Part shown: one piece after another, positions 1 to 9,173 of the stretch
Numbering within the stretch: the stretch's first letter is position 1
How the letters are laid out: the number at the start of each line of letters is the position of its first letter
NCBI GenBank assembly: GCA_027619225.1
Contig: JAQCFW010000008.1
Span: 1 to 64,000 of the forward strand
Length of the DNA stretch: 64,000 nucleotides
DNA from: Bacteroidota bacterium
Lineage (GTDB): Bacteria > Bacteroidota > Bacteroidia > Flavobacteriales_D > Sanyastnellaceae
Direction: 5' to 3'
Position numbers and translations under genes: made by a program
Notes under the pieces: generated by a model
Database searches by the model: none
What the model was told of the DNA's origin: nothing
What the model saw: only the letters and a program-made list of their open reading frames with translations

Positions 1-1
1 C

Positions 2-1126
2 GGATCGTTAGGTAATTTCATTCAGAGACATGTGGGAGCAGTTGCTAAGAAGCATGAGAGTGAGGTCTGGTACGCGGCTCCAGTTTCTAATGAGAGTCCT
101 CTTTTAGGGACGATTGAGGTGATTGAGAGAGATGGGTTTTTAGAGAGAATCGCATACCCGAAGGCAACTAAGCCAGGAGTGAGAGCCATGACGAGGGCTC
201 TATTAAAGATGGTGCCAGGTGAAAAAATCGCTATGCCGGATCTTGTGCATCTGCATGTGGCTTTTCCGGCTGGGAGGGCGGCGAGGATGCTTTCCGAGAG
301 TTGGGATGTGCCGCTTGTCATCACTGAACACTGGACGGCTTACCACGATTCACAGCACATTCCGCTTTGGCGTAAGATTTCTATGCGAAGAACGGCCGCT
401 TACGCATCAGCCTTTTGTCCCGTTACAGATCAACTTGGAGAGAAGATGAGGGAGTTTAAGATGCTCAACCGCAAAGGTAACAGTGTATATACAACCGTGC
501 CTAACGTAGTGGATACAGAAATGTTTACAATAGCTTCTGAGAATGAAGTCAAGGGTGATGAGGTGCGTCTCCTTCACGTGAGCTCTTTAGATGAATCCCA
601 AAAGAACATTACAGGCATCCTGCATACACTCGCAACTTTAAGAAGATCGCAACCAGAGTTTAAGTTTTGCGCGACGTTCGTTGGTGGAAATGACTCGGAA
701 AAACTGGGGAAGTTACGTACGTACGCTGCATCATTGGGACTTACAGAAACATGTGTAACATTTACAGGACCTTTATCGAGCGAAGAAGTGGCCAAATGTA
801 TGCAGTCTGCGGACGCACTCATGCTGTTCAGTCGAAACGAAAACTTCCCTTGTGTAATTGCTGAGGCGTGGGCTTCAGGAGTTCCTGTGATATCCACAGA
901 TGTGGGTGGAATTTCTGAGCACTTGGTGGAGGAGTCGGGGCGAGGGATTCTAATTCAGTCGGAAGACGAATCTGGATTGAGAGAGGCAATTTTGAGTCTC
1001 GGAGACGGAGCGAAATTTAATTCTGTCGAGATAAGAAAGTACGCAACAAAGCACTTCAGTGTGGAAGCGATCTCGGAGGCGTTCGACAAAGTATACCGAG
1101 AGGCTTTAAAGAGTGGGGCCGAGTGA
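2..1126 (+). CDS. Glycosyltransferase family 4 (5' end outside the window)
   Basis: A retaining glycosyltransferase of the GT4/GT-B type that would add a sugar to a surface polysaccharide or LPS precursor at the inner membrane. The frame is open to the left edge, and the residues before the GTG at 32 (GNFIQRHVGAVAKKH) look like the usual start of the N-terminal domain, so the true start lies upstream and the GTG is an internal Val. The C-terminal donor-binding domain carries the E-x7-E motif (ENFPCVIAEA) followed by the typical ASGVPVISTDVGGISEHL stretch. It is followed with a 4-bp overlap (GTGA) by a flippase gene, which supports a polysaccharide cluster to the left. Donor and acceptor sugars cannot be told from sequence. 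Confidence 0.9.
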   Translation, partial: GSLGNFIQRHVGAVAKKHESEVWYAAPVSNESPLLGTIEVIERDGFLERIAYPKATKPGVRAMTRALLKMVPGEKIAMPDLVHLHVAFPAGRAARMLSESWDVPLVITEHWTAYHDSQHIPLWRKISMRRTAAYASAFCPVTDQLGEKMREFKMLNRKGNSVYTTVPNVVDTEMFTIASENEVKGDEVRLLHVSSLDESQKNITGILHTLATLRRSQPEFKFCATFVGGNDSEKLGKLRTYAASLGLTETCVTFTGPLSSEEVAKCMQSADALMLFSRNENFPCVIAEAWASGVPVISTDVGGISEHLVEESGRGILIQSEDESGLREAILSLGDGAKFNSVEIRKYATKHFSVEAISEAFDKVYREALKSGAE

Positions 1127-2328
1127 AGTTTTTGTCGGACATATCTCACTCGATTGGGTCGCGCCTCGTACTTCTCGTGGCAACCTTAGGGACAGTTCTG
1201 CTCAACAGTCATTTTCTTGGAGAAAGTGGGCTGGGGAGTGTGGCGCTTCTACAGTTTGGGCTCTTGCTCGTAACCGGTATGGCGGGGTTTGTGGCGGCAG
1301 GAGCTGTCGTTTTCGTAAGAAGATCTCATAAGCCATCACAATTGAGAAAGGTGGCGTACCTGTGGTGCCTTCTTTCGGCCATCGTTGCATCTGTATTGGG
1401 GGCTGCTTTAGGAATCATACCCAGTGAGTGGCTTATAGCTTCCTCCGCACTGGGCCTCATGCAGAGTATCATCGTATTTCACAGTCAGCTGCTCATAGCT
1501 GGGGGGCGTATTCGTACTAACAATCAGCTTCAGATAGTCCAAACCGCCTCCCTTCTCGCCTCAACCCTCCTAACCTACCTCTACTTTGAAATTGTCACGA
1601 CCATGGGATTTATGTGGGCCCTCTCAGCAGCATTAGCGGTAGCCTTAGTGTTTTCTATCATAGCCATGAAAGGCACTTGGGAAAGCGCTCCAACATCTGG
1701 ATTGCATGACACCCGTTCAGCTACTCCATTGTTATTTCGTTACGGCAGCCAGGGATCTACCGGGTCCATATTACAACTCCTAACAAACAGAGCAAACCTC
1801 TCACTTTTAAATCATTTTATAGGGACTGCCGGGGCAGGCGTTTACTCGGTGGTGTATTATGGTGTCGAAGCTGTTTGGACTATCGCTAGAGCATTAGCCC
1901 CAATGGTCAATACTGAAGTCGCCTCTGCATCTTCGTCCGTTGAACGCCGCACCATCACAGCCGGATACCTAAAGCGGACCTTGATGCTTACCATTCCCCT
2001 CACAATCTTAGCCTCAGCAGTTCCAGAGTCCTTTTACGCCTGGGTTTTCGGGATTAAAGGAATCGCAATTCCCCTGAGGATTTTATCCCCCGGAATGATT
2101 GCCGGGGCCATATCGAGCATAATCGCTCACCACCTAAGTGCGATAGGACTACACAAGTGGAATGCCCGCACTTCCGGAATAGGATTCACCGTGCTAATTT
2201 GCGTGGGATGGTTCGCGGTACCTACTTATGGCGTAGCTGGCGCAGCAGTGGCCGCTTCAGCAGCTTATGTATTGCAAGCAGCAGGGCTCATTTTCGCTCT
2301 TCTCAAAGAAGATCCAAAAGAGAATTAA
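1123..2328 (+). CDS. Polysaccharide flippase-like membrane protein (Wzx/MATE type)
   Basis: A 401-residue hydrophobic protein with about twelve predicted membrane helices and no soluble domain, the architecture of Wzx/MurJ-type lipid-linked oligosaccharide flippases. It would move undecaprenyl-linked glycans across the inner membrane. The GTG start overlaps the stop of the glycosyltransferase by 4 bp, so translation is probably coupled. Its 3' end overlaps the 3' end of the convergent bshB1 by 26 bp. No sequence motif fixes the substrate; the call rests on hydrophobicity pattern and neighbour. Confidence 0.75.
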   Translation: MKFLSDISHSIGSRLVLLVATLGTVLLNSHFLGESGLGSVALLQFGLLLVTGMAGFVAAGAVVFVRRSHKPSQLRKVAYLWCLLSAIVASVLGAALGIIPSEWLIASSALGLMQSIIVFHSQLLIAGGRIRTNNQLQIVQTASLLASTLLTYLYFEIVTTMGFMWALSAALAVALVFSIIAMKGTWESAPTSGLHDTRSATPLLFRYGSQGSTGSILQLLTNRANLSLLNHFIGTAGAGVYSVVYYGVEAVWTIARALAPMVNTEVASASSSVERRTITAGYLKRTLMLTIPLTILASAVPESFYAWVFGIKGIAIPLRILSPGMIAGAISSIIAHHLSAIGLHKWNARTSGIGFTVLICVGWFAVPTYGVAGAAVAASAAYVLQAAGLIFALLKEDPKEN

Positions 2329-3049
2329 CGCCCACCGGCCTTCTTATCTCGAACCCCTCGCCTGCCGCAAACCCGCAGGGCCTTCCCATCGCTAAATCTC
2401 GTCCCTTCAGATGCTCGAGAAACTCTGGCGAAGAAATTGGCGTCTCGGGGGCGGCGCTCGTATCACCGTTGTTCTCGGAATAAAATTGTGATTCGTAAGC
2501 AAGGATGGATTTTAACTTAATGTCTTCGTAGCCACTGATATCTACGACAACATCTGCCATCCTATCATAGTCCTGGATATAATGATATACCGCATCAGGG
2601 CGATGAGGTGAGAAAGGAATTCCTGAATCATCTAAATCACCTGTTTCACATTTGACAAGCCCGGCTAAGAAAGAAGCTTGGTACACAAGTTCAGCTCCTT
2701 TTCCATGGTCAGGATGCCTATCGTCGAGAGCGTTAGCTAGAATAATTCGGGGACGGTATTTTCTGATGACCTTGACAACTTCGAGCAAGGAGTTTTCATC
2801 ACATTGGAAGAAACCGTCTGGAAGACCTAGGTTAATTCTGGTTTTCACTCCTAAAATTACCGCGGCGGCTGCAGATTCCTGACTGCGGATTTTAGCTGAG
2901 CCTCGCGACCCTAGCTCTCCTCGCGTGAGATCTACAATTGCAACTGACTTACCTTCTACAACTAATTTAGCAATCGTTCCTCCAGCAGAGAGTTCTACAT
3001 CGTCTGGGTGCGCTCCGAAAGCAAGAACGTCAAAATGCATGGTTTCCAT
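2303..3049 (-). CDS. bshB1: Bacillithiol biosynthesis deacetylase BshB1 (LmbE/PIG-L family)
   Basis: A Zn-dependent N-deacetylase that converts GlcNAc-malate to GlcN-malate, the second step in making the thiol bacillithiol. The metal-binding AHPDDVE motif is at residues 13-19, the TRGELGSRG stretch typical of the BshB1 subgroup at about 42-50, and the second His motif (DDRHPDHG) near 106-113. Length (248 aa) is normal. The ATG at 3049 is chosen over the internal ATG at 3040 because a -7-like box ends exactly 4 nt upstream of it. The 3' end overlaps the convergent flippase gene by 26 bp. No other bsh gene is in the window. Confidence 0.9.
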   Translation of the reverse strand: METMHFDVLAFGAHPDDVELSAGGTIAKLVVEGKSVAIVDLTRGELGSRGSAKIRSQESAAAAVILGVKTRINLGLPDGFFQCDENSLLEVVKVIRKYRPRIILANALDDRHPDHGKGAELVYQASFLAGLVKCETGDLDDSGIPFSPHRPDAVYHYIQDYDRMADVVVDISGYEDIKLKSILAYESQFYSENNGDTSAAPETPISSPEFLEHLKGRDLAMGRPCGFAAGEGFEIRRPVGVNSLLDLL

Positions 3050-3053
3050 AAAG

Positions 3054-3061
3054 CGAAGGTA
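3054..3061 (-). promoter_or_regulatory. Predicted -7 box of bshB1, leaderless spacing
   Basis: Read on the minus strand this is TACCTTCG, one base from the Bacteroidetes -7 consensus TAnnTTTG, followed by cttt and the ATG. A start site 4 nt after the box would make the ATG the first codon of the mRNA. It lies in the 20-bp gap after the upstream gene. Confidence 0.5.
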
Positions 3062-3069
3062 ATCTTATA

Positions 3070-4122
3070 CTACCTATTAGAAATAAAAACAGCAGATATA
3101 GGTCTGTGATCGCTGAGTTCTATTTCGTGAGTCTCGAATGAAACGACTTCTAAAGACGACGAACTCATCATATAATCTATTCTCAATCCTGCGATATCAC
3201 CTACGTAAGTAGAACCTAAACCTGCACCCGCTAAAGCAAAGGCGTCAAATAATTCCGGTGAACCTGACCTTAAAGTAGACAAGGCAAAAGAAACAGGGGT
3301 GTCATTAAAATCCCCGCAAAGTATCACTGGGTAGGGACTGGAATCGATGGAGGTGCGAAGAACTTTAGCTTGGGCAGAACGAAGTGAGAATGCTGAGGAA
3401 AGTCGAGACCACAATTTCTTGCTCTGCTCAGTATCAGGTCCTGATCGTACCGCATCATAATCGCCACCCACGAGTCCCACGGACTGTAAGTGCACGTTGT
3501 AGACTCTAATGGTGTCATTACTCTTAGGAGAAATAACATCGAGAACAAGTCCTCTGGCAAAATTCTCATCTTCAAAAATCCATGGCTTGAAATCCACAAT
3601 TTTTAATTTAGTGGCTATCGCCGTACCTGCTCTGTTGCTCGCATATTTCACGGTTGCCCCATCTAAAGATTTAGAAACTTCTCCCTTCATTTCCACAGGC
3701 ATCTCCTGAAAACACATGATATCAAGGGATGTCGAAGAAAGCCAGGTTAAAATATCATTGCTTGTTTTTTCTCCCTCTAACCAATCATATTCATCCATTC
3801 TTCTGACATTAAAAGTACCCACAGAAATAGTGGATGTATCATCCGTCAACTTAGCTACGCCACCTATTCCTCCAATTGTTAAAGCAATACTTGATTGAAG
3901 GAAAAATAGCATGATAAAAGGAACAACCAAACCTTTCCACCCACCGCGAATTAACCTTAAAACAACGCCGATAAAAAACACCAAAAGGGCATAAGGGAAC
4001 GTTAATCCGAAAACAGCAAAAAACGGAAATATCTCAGGCGAGATTAATTCACCAGCCTTCGCCCCAACAAGAATAAACATCGCTGGTTCTAAGATAAAAT
4101 GATCTAATCTAATCCCAGGCAC
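3070..4122 (-). CDS. Endonuclease/exonuclease/phosphatase family membrane protein
   Basis: An EEP-fold phosphodiesterase anchored in the inner membrane. The N-terminal ~100 residues are hydrophobic (two or three helices, including ISPEIFPFFAVFGLTFPYALL), followed by the catalytic domain. It shows the expected metal and catalytic motifs: FQEMP (Glu), GDFNDTP, RIDYMM and the terminal SDHRPI. The frame extends to an ATG at 4206, but that would overlap the rhomboid gene by 80 bp. A GTG at 4122, 4 nt after the rhomboid stop, keeps the first membrane helix; an ATG at 4080 is the other option. It is last in the mutL-rhomboid operon. The substrate (nucleic acid, lipid or phosphoinositide-like) is unknown. 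Confidence 0.8.
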   Translation of the reverse strand: MPGIRLDHFILEPAMFILVGAKAGELISPEIFPFFAVFGLTFPYALLVFFIGVVLRLIRGGWKGLVVPFIMLFFLQSSIALTIGGIGGVAKLTDDTSTISVGTFNVRRMDEYDWLEGEKTSNDILTWLSSTSLDIMCFQEMPVEMKGEVSKSLDGATVKYASNRAGTAIATKLKIVDFKPWIFEDENFARGLVLDVISPKSNDTIRVYNVHLQSVGLVGGDYDAVRSGPDTEQSKKLWSRLSSAFSLRSAQAKVLRTSIDSSPYPVILCGDFNDTPVSFALSTLRSGSPELFDAFALAGAGLGSTYVGDIAGLRIDYMMSSSSLEVVSFETHEIELSDHRPISAVFISNR

Positions 4123-4126
4123 TCTT

Positions 4127-5056
4127 TTATTTTTTAGATTGAGTAAACAAAAACTTTTTTTCTTCTTTGCTAAGATGATCGTATCCGTGACGTGAAATCT
4201 TCTCAAGGATTAAATCTAACCTATCCTCCCTATCCTTTCTTTCAGAGTTAAAGTCATCGTCACTTTTAGGAGGACGAGTTACTTTAGGTTTCTTTCTTAT
4301 AGACTTTGTAAAGCTGAACCTTTTACTGAAGGAGTTACTTGATGAAGTGGGGATAGAAGACATGATCATATCAATAATCACCTCTAACCATCTAACAATA
4401 TTAATCCCTTTGCGAGAGTAAACTATTAAGAAATACCCAAAAGCGGCACCGCCTAAATGAGCTATTCGCCCTCCTGTCTCATGACCTGAGTCGCCCATTA
4501 TTCCGAAATAATCAAAAAGTACATACCCTATAGCGATATACTTCAACTCAACAGATCCGAAAAGAAAAAAAGGGATTCTTTTAGTTGGATTCAAGGTAGC
4601 TGTAGCAGTGAAAATTGCCATAATAGCTGCGGAAGCTCCATAAGCAAAAGAGACCTCCTCCATACTCAGTCCAGGTAAGATATTCACTGACAGTGCATAA
4701 ATTATGAAGCCCGCTAGGCCACCCATGATGTATGTGCTGAGTAATCTTCTTGAACCCACTACAGAAACATACATTCTACCCATCCACCACAGAAGCATCA
4801 TGTTGAACAAAAGATGAAAGATTTCTTTATGTGCGAACATATGAGTCAGAATCGACCAGGGTCTATAAAGTAAAGTAGGGAGGTCGGTAGTAGCAAATAA
4901 GCTAAAACCACCAGACACATTTTCCGACAGCTGAATTCCAGTTAATTTTGTGAAACCGAACGCCAAATTGAGTAAAACGAAAACACCCACGTTTACCCAA
5001 ATCAACTTGTACAACATGCCTCCAGCAGTCCAGCTTTTCTTAATATCTTCCCACAT
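4127..5056 (-). CDS. Rhomboid family intramembrane serine protease, second copy
   Basis: A 309-residue protein with a six-helix rhomboid core and a basic cytoplasmic tail of about 90 residues (KRFSFTKSIRKKPKVTRPPK and beyond). The active-site serine lies in AYGASAAIMAIF, so the usual GxSG is GASA here, and the catalytic histidine is in HLGGAAFGY. The conserved second-helix HLLFNMMLLWWMG matches the family. It starts 8 nt after the stop of the first rhomboid gene and belongs to the same operon. Paired rhomboids after mutL are, from memory, usual in Flavobacteriia. Substrates are unknown. Confidence 0.88.
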   Translation of the reverse strand: MWEDIKKSWTAGGMLYKLIWVNVGVFVLLNLAFGFTKLTGIQLSENVSGGFSLFATTDLPTLLYRPWSILTHMFAHKEIFHLLFNMMLLWWMGRMYVSVVGSRRLLSTYIMGGLAGFIIYALSVNILPGLSMEEVSFAYGASAAIMAIFTATATLNPTKRIPFFLFGSVELKYIAIGYVLFDYFGIMGDSGHETGGRIAHLGGAAFGYFLIVYSRKGINIVRWLEVIIDMIMSSIPTSSSNSFSKRFSFTKSIRKKPKVTRPPKSDDDFNSERKDREDRLDLILEKISRHGYDHLSKEEKKFLFTQSKK

Positions 5057-5064
5057 ACGAGTTT

Positions 5065-5691
5065 TTAATAAAAATTAGTTCTATCACGCTGCCACTTCTT
5101 GATCATAATGTATCCGATCAACATCCCACCGAGGTGGGCGAAATGAGCGACGTTGTCCCCAGGATTGTTTTGGAAAGCAGTCATCAGTTCTATCGCACCA
5201 TATCCCATAACAAAGTATTTCGCTTTGATAGGAATAGGCGGAAAAAGAAGCATGAGCTGTGTGTTTGGGAATAGCATGCCAAACCCAAGTAACAAACCAA
5301 AAACACTACCACTCGCACCTAAAACCCAGCCCATATCGACACCAGGGTCAAAAGAATCAATTTGGCTATATATGCTTAAACCTACTGTGAATTCATAAAG
5401 GAAAAAAGAGCCTATCCCGCAGACCATATAATAAATTAAAAATCTCTTCTCACCCCACACCTTTTCAAGTGCGCTACCGAAAACCACAAGGGCAAACATA
5501 TTAAATAATATATGCGTGAAACCACCATGCATAAACATGTAAGTCACCATCTGCCATGGGTAGAAGTCGGGAGAAAGTGGGTAGTGACCCATAAACCAGA
5601 ACTGCAATTGCGGAAATGCTTGTTGGGCTAGGAAAACCAACACGTTAATGATGACTAAATTCTTAACTACCGGAGTCATTCTGTCTAACAT
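5065..5691 (-). CDS. Rhomboid family intramembrane serine protease, first copy
   Basis: A compact 208-residue rhomboid with six membrane helices. The catalytic pair is visible: Ser in LGASGSVFGLLLG (canonical GxSG) and His in HFAHLGGMLIGY, with the helix-2 motif HILFNMFALVVFG. It cuts membrane proteins within or next to their transmembrane helices. The gene lies 7 nt after the mutL stop and 8 nt before the second rhomboid, so the three are probably co-transcribed. It lacks the long cytoplasmic tail of its neighbour. Confidence 0.92.
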   Translation of the reverse strand: MLDRMTPVVKNLVIINVLVFLAQQAFPQLQFWFMGHYPLSPDFYPWQMVTYMFMHGGFTHILFNMFALVVFGSALEKVWGEKRFLIYYMVCGIGSFFLYEFTVGLSIYSQIDSFDPGVDMGWVLGASGSVFGLLLGFGMLFPNTQLMLLFPPIPIKAKYFVMGYGAIELMTAFQNNPGDNVAHFAHLGGMLIGYIMIKKWQRDRTNFY

Positions 5692-5698
5692 AGTTGAA

Positions 5699-7528
5699 TT
5701 ATTTTAATCTGGTTTCAATATTCTCGAGAGAGAACAATGTGTATACGGCTCTCCCTCTTGCATCTATAGCTGGGGATTCGCAGTCGAATAATTTTGAGAC
5801 AAGATCTACCATCTCGCCATGGGTCAGGTTGATGTTGTTTTTTTCTGAAAGTTTCAATGCTCCCGCCTGAGCAGCCGCCTGAGCGAGTTTCTCTCTTCTC
5901 CCCTCCTCATCACTCCAAGTTCCGTCCTTCAGCGCCCCCAAAACGGAATCAATCCAATCCTGCAATCTCCCCGCAAGCCCGGAAGGAACAGTCACAACTT
6001 CTACTTCTCCCGCATTTGACGATTCTAACTCTAGGCCAAACATCATCAGAATTTCCGATGCTCCTAAAAGCAAATCAGTATCAGCTGTTGAGAGATAAAT
6101 CGGCTCTGGAAAGAGTAATTTTTGGCCCAAACTGGATCCCATTCCACGCCCTGCATGAAGGTACTGCTCGAACAACACCCTTTCATGGGCTCGCCGAGCA
6201 TCAATGACAATGACGCCTTGTTGACTCTCTGTTACTATAAAACGAGAGCTTAACAAAAACATATTCGGAGCTTTCTCCTCTACAAAGCTTTCTTGAGCAA
6301 CACCTATTTCTTCCTCGCTCCCAAACATCTGATACAAGTTGTCAAGTTCCGTTTCTGAGCTTTTCTCAAATCCCCCGAACGATGCTTCAGCGCTTCTCTT
6401 TTTAGGTGTAGAGCCCCCCGAAGTAAAGGGGTTGTAGTTGGGGTTAATGTGAACTGTGGGTTCAGCGATAAATACGCCTTTAGGAGGAGGATCTAAGGAA
6501 ATACTGAGTTCCGATTCAAAATCTAAAGAGGGAGCTACATTGTGTTTTCCGAGTGCGCGTTTTATCGCGGAGCGAAGCATGGCGAAAATGATTTGGTCTT
6601 CTTCAAACTTCGCCTCCACTTTTGTGGGATGAATATTCACATCAATTTTAGAAGGGTCCACATCGAGAAAAATCGTGTACAAAGGGAAGCTGCCAGGACT
6701 AAGAACGCCCTCATACGCATTCATAATCGCACGATGCATAAGTGGGTGTTTAATGAACCTTCCGTTTACGAATAAAAATTGTTCTCCCCGAGTACGTCGC
6801 GCAAAAGCTGGCTTACCCACGAAGCCATAAATTTTTACGACATCTGTTTCTTCCTCGACAGGGACTAACCTCTCGTCGTGCTTAACACCGAAAATAGATA
6901 CCACCCTCTTTCTTAAAGAGCCAGGCTTAAGGTTGAAAAGATCGCCACCATTACATTGAAGTCTGAAACTCAAATCAGGATGAGCCATCGCTACCCTTTG
7001 GAATTCATCTACGATATGTCTAACCTCTACTTGATCAGATTTAAGGAAATTGCGCCTGGCAGGAACGTTAAAGAAAAGATTTTTAACTGAGAATGAAGAC
7101 CCTTCAGAACATGCCACCTCTTCAATATCGCTCATCTGATCACCACTGACAGAAATCTTAACACCCAAATCAGCTCCAGTTACACGTGTTTTAAGTTCTA
7201 CATGTGATATCGCTGCGATCGAAGCAAGAGCTTCCCCTCGAAATCCCTTCGTAACGAGTGACAGTAAATCGTCTGCAGAAGTAATTTTTGAAGTGGCGTG
7301 CCTTGTAAAACATCTTCTTGCATCCATCTCCCCCATACCACGTCCATTATCAATCACCTGAATGAGAGTTCTTCCTGCATCTTTCACCACCACCACAATT
7401 TCCGTAGCATCAGCGTCCACTGCGTTCTCCACCAATTCCTTTACGACAGAAGCAGGTCTATTCACAACCTCACCAGCAGCGATTTGGTTCGCTACATGGT
7501 CTGACAATTGAACAATTAAATCATCCAT
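5699..7528 (-). CDS. mutL: DNA mismatch repair protein MutL
   Basis: A 609-residue GHKL ATPase that couples MutS mismatch recognition to strand removal. The N-terminal domain has ELVENAVDADA (motif I, near 30), DNGRGM (motif II) and TKGFRGEALASI (motif III), then the S5-like transducer with DVNIHPTKVEAKF. The C-terminal dimerisation domain is present from about residue 415. Where endonuclease-proficient MutL proteins have DQHA(x)2E(x)4E this one reads DARRAHERVLFE, and no CPHGRP motif is seen at the end, so nuclease activity is doubtful. Its start overlaps the stop of the preceding small gene by 8 bp. Confidence 0.97.
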   Translation of the reverse strand: MDDLIVQLSDHVANQIAAGEVVNRPASVVKELVENAVDADATEIVVVVKDAGRTLIQVIDNGRGMGEMDARRCFTRHATSKITSADDLLSLVTKGFRGEALASIAAISHVELKTRVTGADLGVKISVSGDQMSDIEEVACSEGSSFSVKNLFFNVPARRNFLKSDQVEVRHIVDEFQRVAMAHPDLSFRLQCNGGDLFNLKPGSLRKRVVSIFGVKHDERLVPVEEETDVVKIYGFVGKPAFARRTRGEQFLFVNGRFIKHPLMHRAIMNAYEGVLSPGSFPLYTIFLDVDPSKIDVNIHPTKVEAKFEEDQIIFAMLRSAIKRALGKHNVAPSLDFESELSISLDPPPKGVFIAEPTVHINPNYNPFTSGGSTPKKRSAEASFGGFEKSSETELDNLYQMFGSEEEIGVAQESFVEEKAPNMFLLSSRFIVTESQQGVIVIDARRAHERVLFEQYLHAGRGMGSSLGQKLLFPEPIYLSTADTDLLLGASEILMMFGLELESSNAGEVEVVTVPSGLAGRLQDWIDSVLGALKDGTWSDEEGRREKLAQAAAQAGALKLSEKNNINLTHGEMVDLVSKLFDCESPAIDARGRAVYTLFSLENIETRLK

Positions 7529-7868
7529 TATCTCTAATAAATTCTAACATTTTCCCGAATTCCGTTGTTTCAGCCCAAACAATCATTTTCCATGTTATCC
7601 ATAACAAAACCACTCCTATTAAAACCACCCTGACATTTGCTTTTCTAGCGCCATTTCTAACTGAACCTCCTTTTCTGAATCTTATACTAGAAGCCGTATT
7701 TTGCTCGGGAACTTTCTCTCCTCGCTCCATCGCTACCTCTGACTCTATCCTACGTTTGCGCTCACCCCATTGAGGAGGATCATCGGAAAGATGTCGAGAC
7801 TTAAAAACGAATGATCGAGGCTTGGTTCTCACATTGCGGAACATCCCTCGAAGCTTAGGTGCTTCCAT
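7521..7868 (-). CDS. Small single-pass membrane protein upstream of mutL
   Basis: A 115-residue protein: a basic, probably disordered N-terminal two thirds (many Arg/Lys, e.g. KSRHLSDDPPQWGERKRR), one strong transmembrane helix near 82-100 (VVLIGVVLLWITWKMIVWA) and a short C-terminal tail. Small proteins of this shape beside mutL recur in Flavobacteriia and are sometimes mislabelled riboflavin synthase subunit beta; nothing here supports that enzyme activity. It overlaps mutL by 8 bp and follows ispH by 29 bp. Function unknown. Confidence 0.72.
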   Translation of the reverse strand: MEAPKLRGMFRNVRTKPRSFVFKSRHLSDDPPQWGERKRRIESEVAMERGEKVPEQNTASSIRFRKGGSVRNGARKANVRVVLIGVVLLWITWKMIVWAETTEFGKMLEFIRDNG

Positions 7869-7897
7869 AGTGGCTAATTTACGAGTAAGCAGAAGTC

Positions 7898-9109
7898 TTA
7901 ACTACTCTTCTCTGCCCAAATATTCAACACTGAATCAACATCCTTCCCACCGGGAAAACTATGTAATATCTTATGTAAAACTCGCTCCATAGAAGCATCC
8001 GGACAAGATGCTCCACTTGTTAAAAGAATAGTAGGAACATCTTTAAAATCAGCCGTTTCCGACAGAAATCCTTCAGTCACTACGATTTTCTGTTTGTGAA
8101 TATCGAAATGATTGAGTTCACCGTTGGCTCCCCAATTCAGTTCATTTTGAACAAAATAGGTAGGCTTTACTTTTTCACAAATTTCCACAATATGTGATGT
8201 GTTTGAACTATTATACCCTCCAACCACTACAACTAAATCTGCTCCACCTTCATTCAAAGCTCCTATTGTAGACCTCTGATTGTCGTTCGTAGCGTAGCAA
8301 AGTGTATCCTTCGTATTTGCAAATTCTTTTGAGGCCTCTTTTAAAATATCAGCTATCGTTTGTGTCTCGGAGGCAATCATTGTTGTTTGGTTTACAACAC
8401 CGATATTTTGCATGTCTTCATCGAAATCAAATCCCTCACTCGTGCGTCCCTTAAACATTTTATCGAACCCCTCTGATCCCTCAACCATCATCTTAGCTAA
8501 AGCATGCGCCTCCTTTAAATCTGCCACCACCAAAGCCGAACCATTTTTCGACGCATGAGAGAATGTCGCCCTTGTTTCTTCGTGATCAGGTTTCCCATGA
8601 ATTATTACTGTAAAATGATTGCTACCCAATTGTTCAGATCTCTTCCAAACTTTTTCCACAAATGGGCACGTTGTATCATATTTTTCTATATCAACTCCTA
8701 TTTTACAGAGCTTATCTTGCATTTCCAATGTTGTTCCGAAAGCCGGAATGATCACAACATCATCTGCTGTAACTTGGCTTATTGGTGTCATTTCTCTTCC
8801 CTTTGTATCCATCAAAAACCTCACTCCTCTACTCTCTAGATCTTCATTCACTTCAGGATTGTGAATCATTTGGCTTAAAATAAAAATCTGTTTGTCCGGG
8901 TTTTCTACGATTGCCTTGTAGGCAATTTCAATTGCGTTTTCTACTCCAAAACAAAATCCAAAATGTCTTGCCAGTTGAATTTTTACATTTCCGAAATCCA
9001 GTAAAGTTGGCGTAAAATCCAACTTTCTCGCATCCAACTCTTTCCTCCTCGCCTTCACCATACTAATGATGGGACTTCTAAAATGATCTGGTATATCGAA
9101 ACTGCGCAT
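7898..9109 (-). CDS. ispH: 4-hydroxy-3-methylbut-2-enyl diphosphate reductase
   Basis: The last enzyme of the MEP isoprenoid pathway: an Fe-S enzyme that reduces HMBPP to IPP and DMAPP in the cytoplasm. Three cysteine motifs that hold the cluster are visible (HFGFCFGV, TTCPFVEKV and TLCYATNDNQR), as are VNQTTMIASET and the GGYNSSNTSHI substrate pocket. At 403 residues it is the long IspH form with about 40 extra N-terminal residues, common in Bacteroidetes. A box TAATTTCG ends 4 nt before the ATG, so this may be the first gene of the operon running to the EEP gene. Confidence 0.96.
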   Translation of the reverse strand: MRSFDIPDHFRSPIISMVKARRKELDARKLDFTPTLLDFGNVKIQLARHFGFCFGVENAIEIAYKAIVENPDKQIFILSQMIHNPEVNEDLESRGVRFLMDTKGREMTPISQVTADDVVIIPAFGTTLEMQDKLCKIGVDIEKYDTTCPFVEKVWKRSEQLGSNHFTVIIHGKPDHEETRATFSHASKNGSALVVADLKEAHALAKMMVEGSEGFDKMFKGRTSEGFDFDEDMQNIGVVNQTTMIASETQTIADILKEASKEFANTKDTLCYATNDNQRSTIGALNEGGADLVVVVGGYNSSNTSHIVEICEKVKPTYFVQNELNWGANGELNHFDIHKQKIVVTEGFLSETADFKDVPTILLTSGASCPDASMERVLHKILHSFPGGKDVDSVLNIWAEKSS

Positions 9110-9113
9110 ACCG

Positions 9114-9121
9114 CGAAATTA
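9114..9121 (-). promoter_or_regulatory. Predicted -7 box of ispH, leaderless spacing
   Basis: Minus-strand TAATTTCG, then cggt, then ATG. One base from TAnnTTTG and the same 4-nt spacing seen at six other genes in this window, which predicts a leaderless transcript for the ispH-mutL operon. Confidence 0.5.
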
Positions 9122-9173
9122 ATTCTAAAACCCTCCCATTGCTAACGAACTAAATAAAATCCATCAAGACTGT

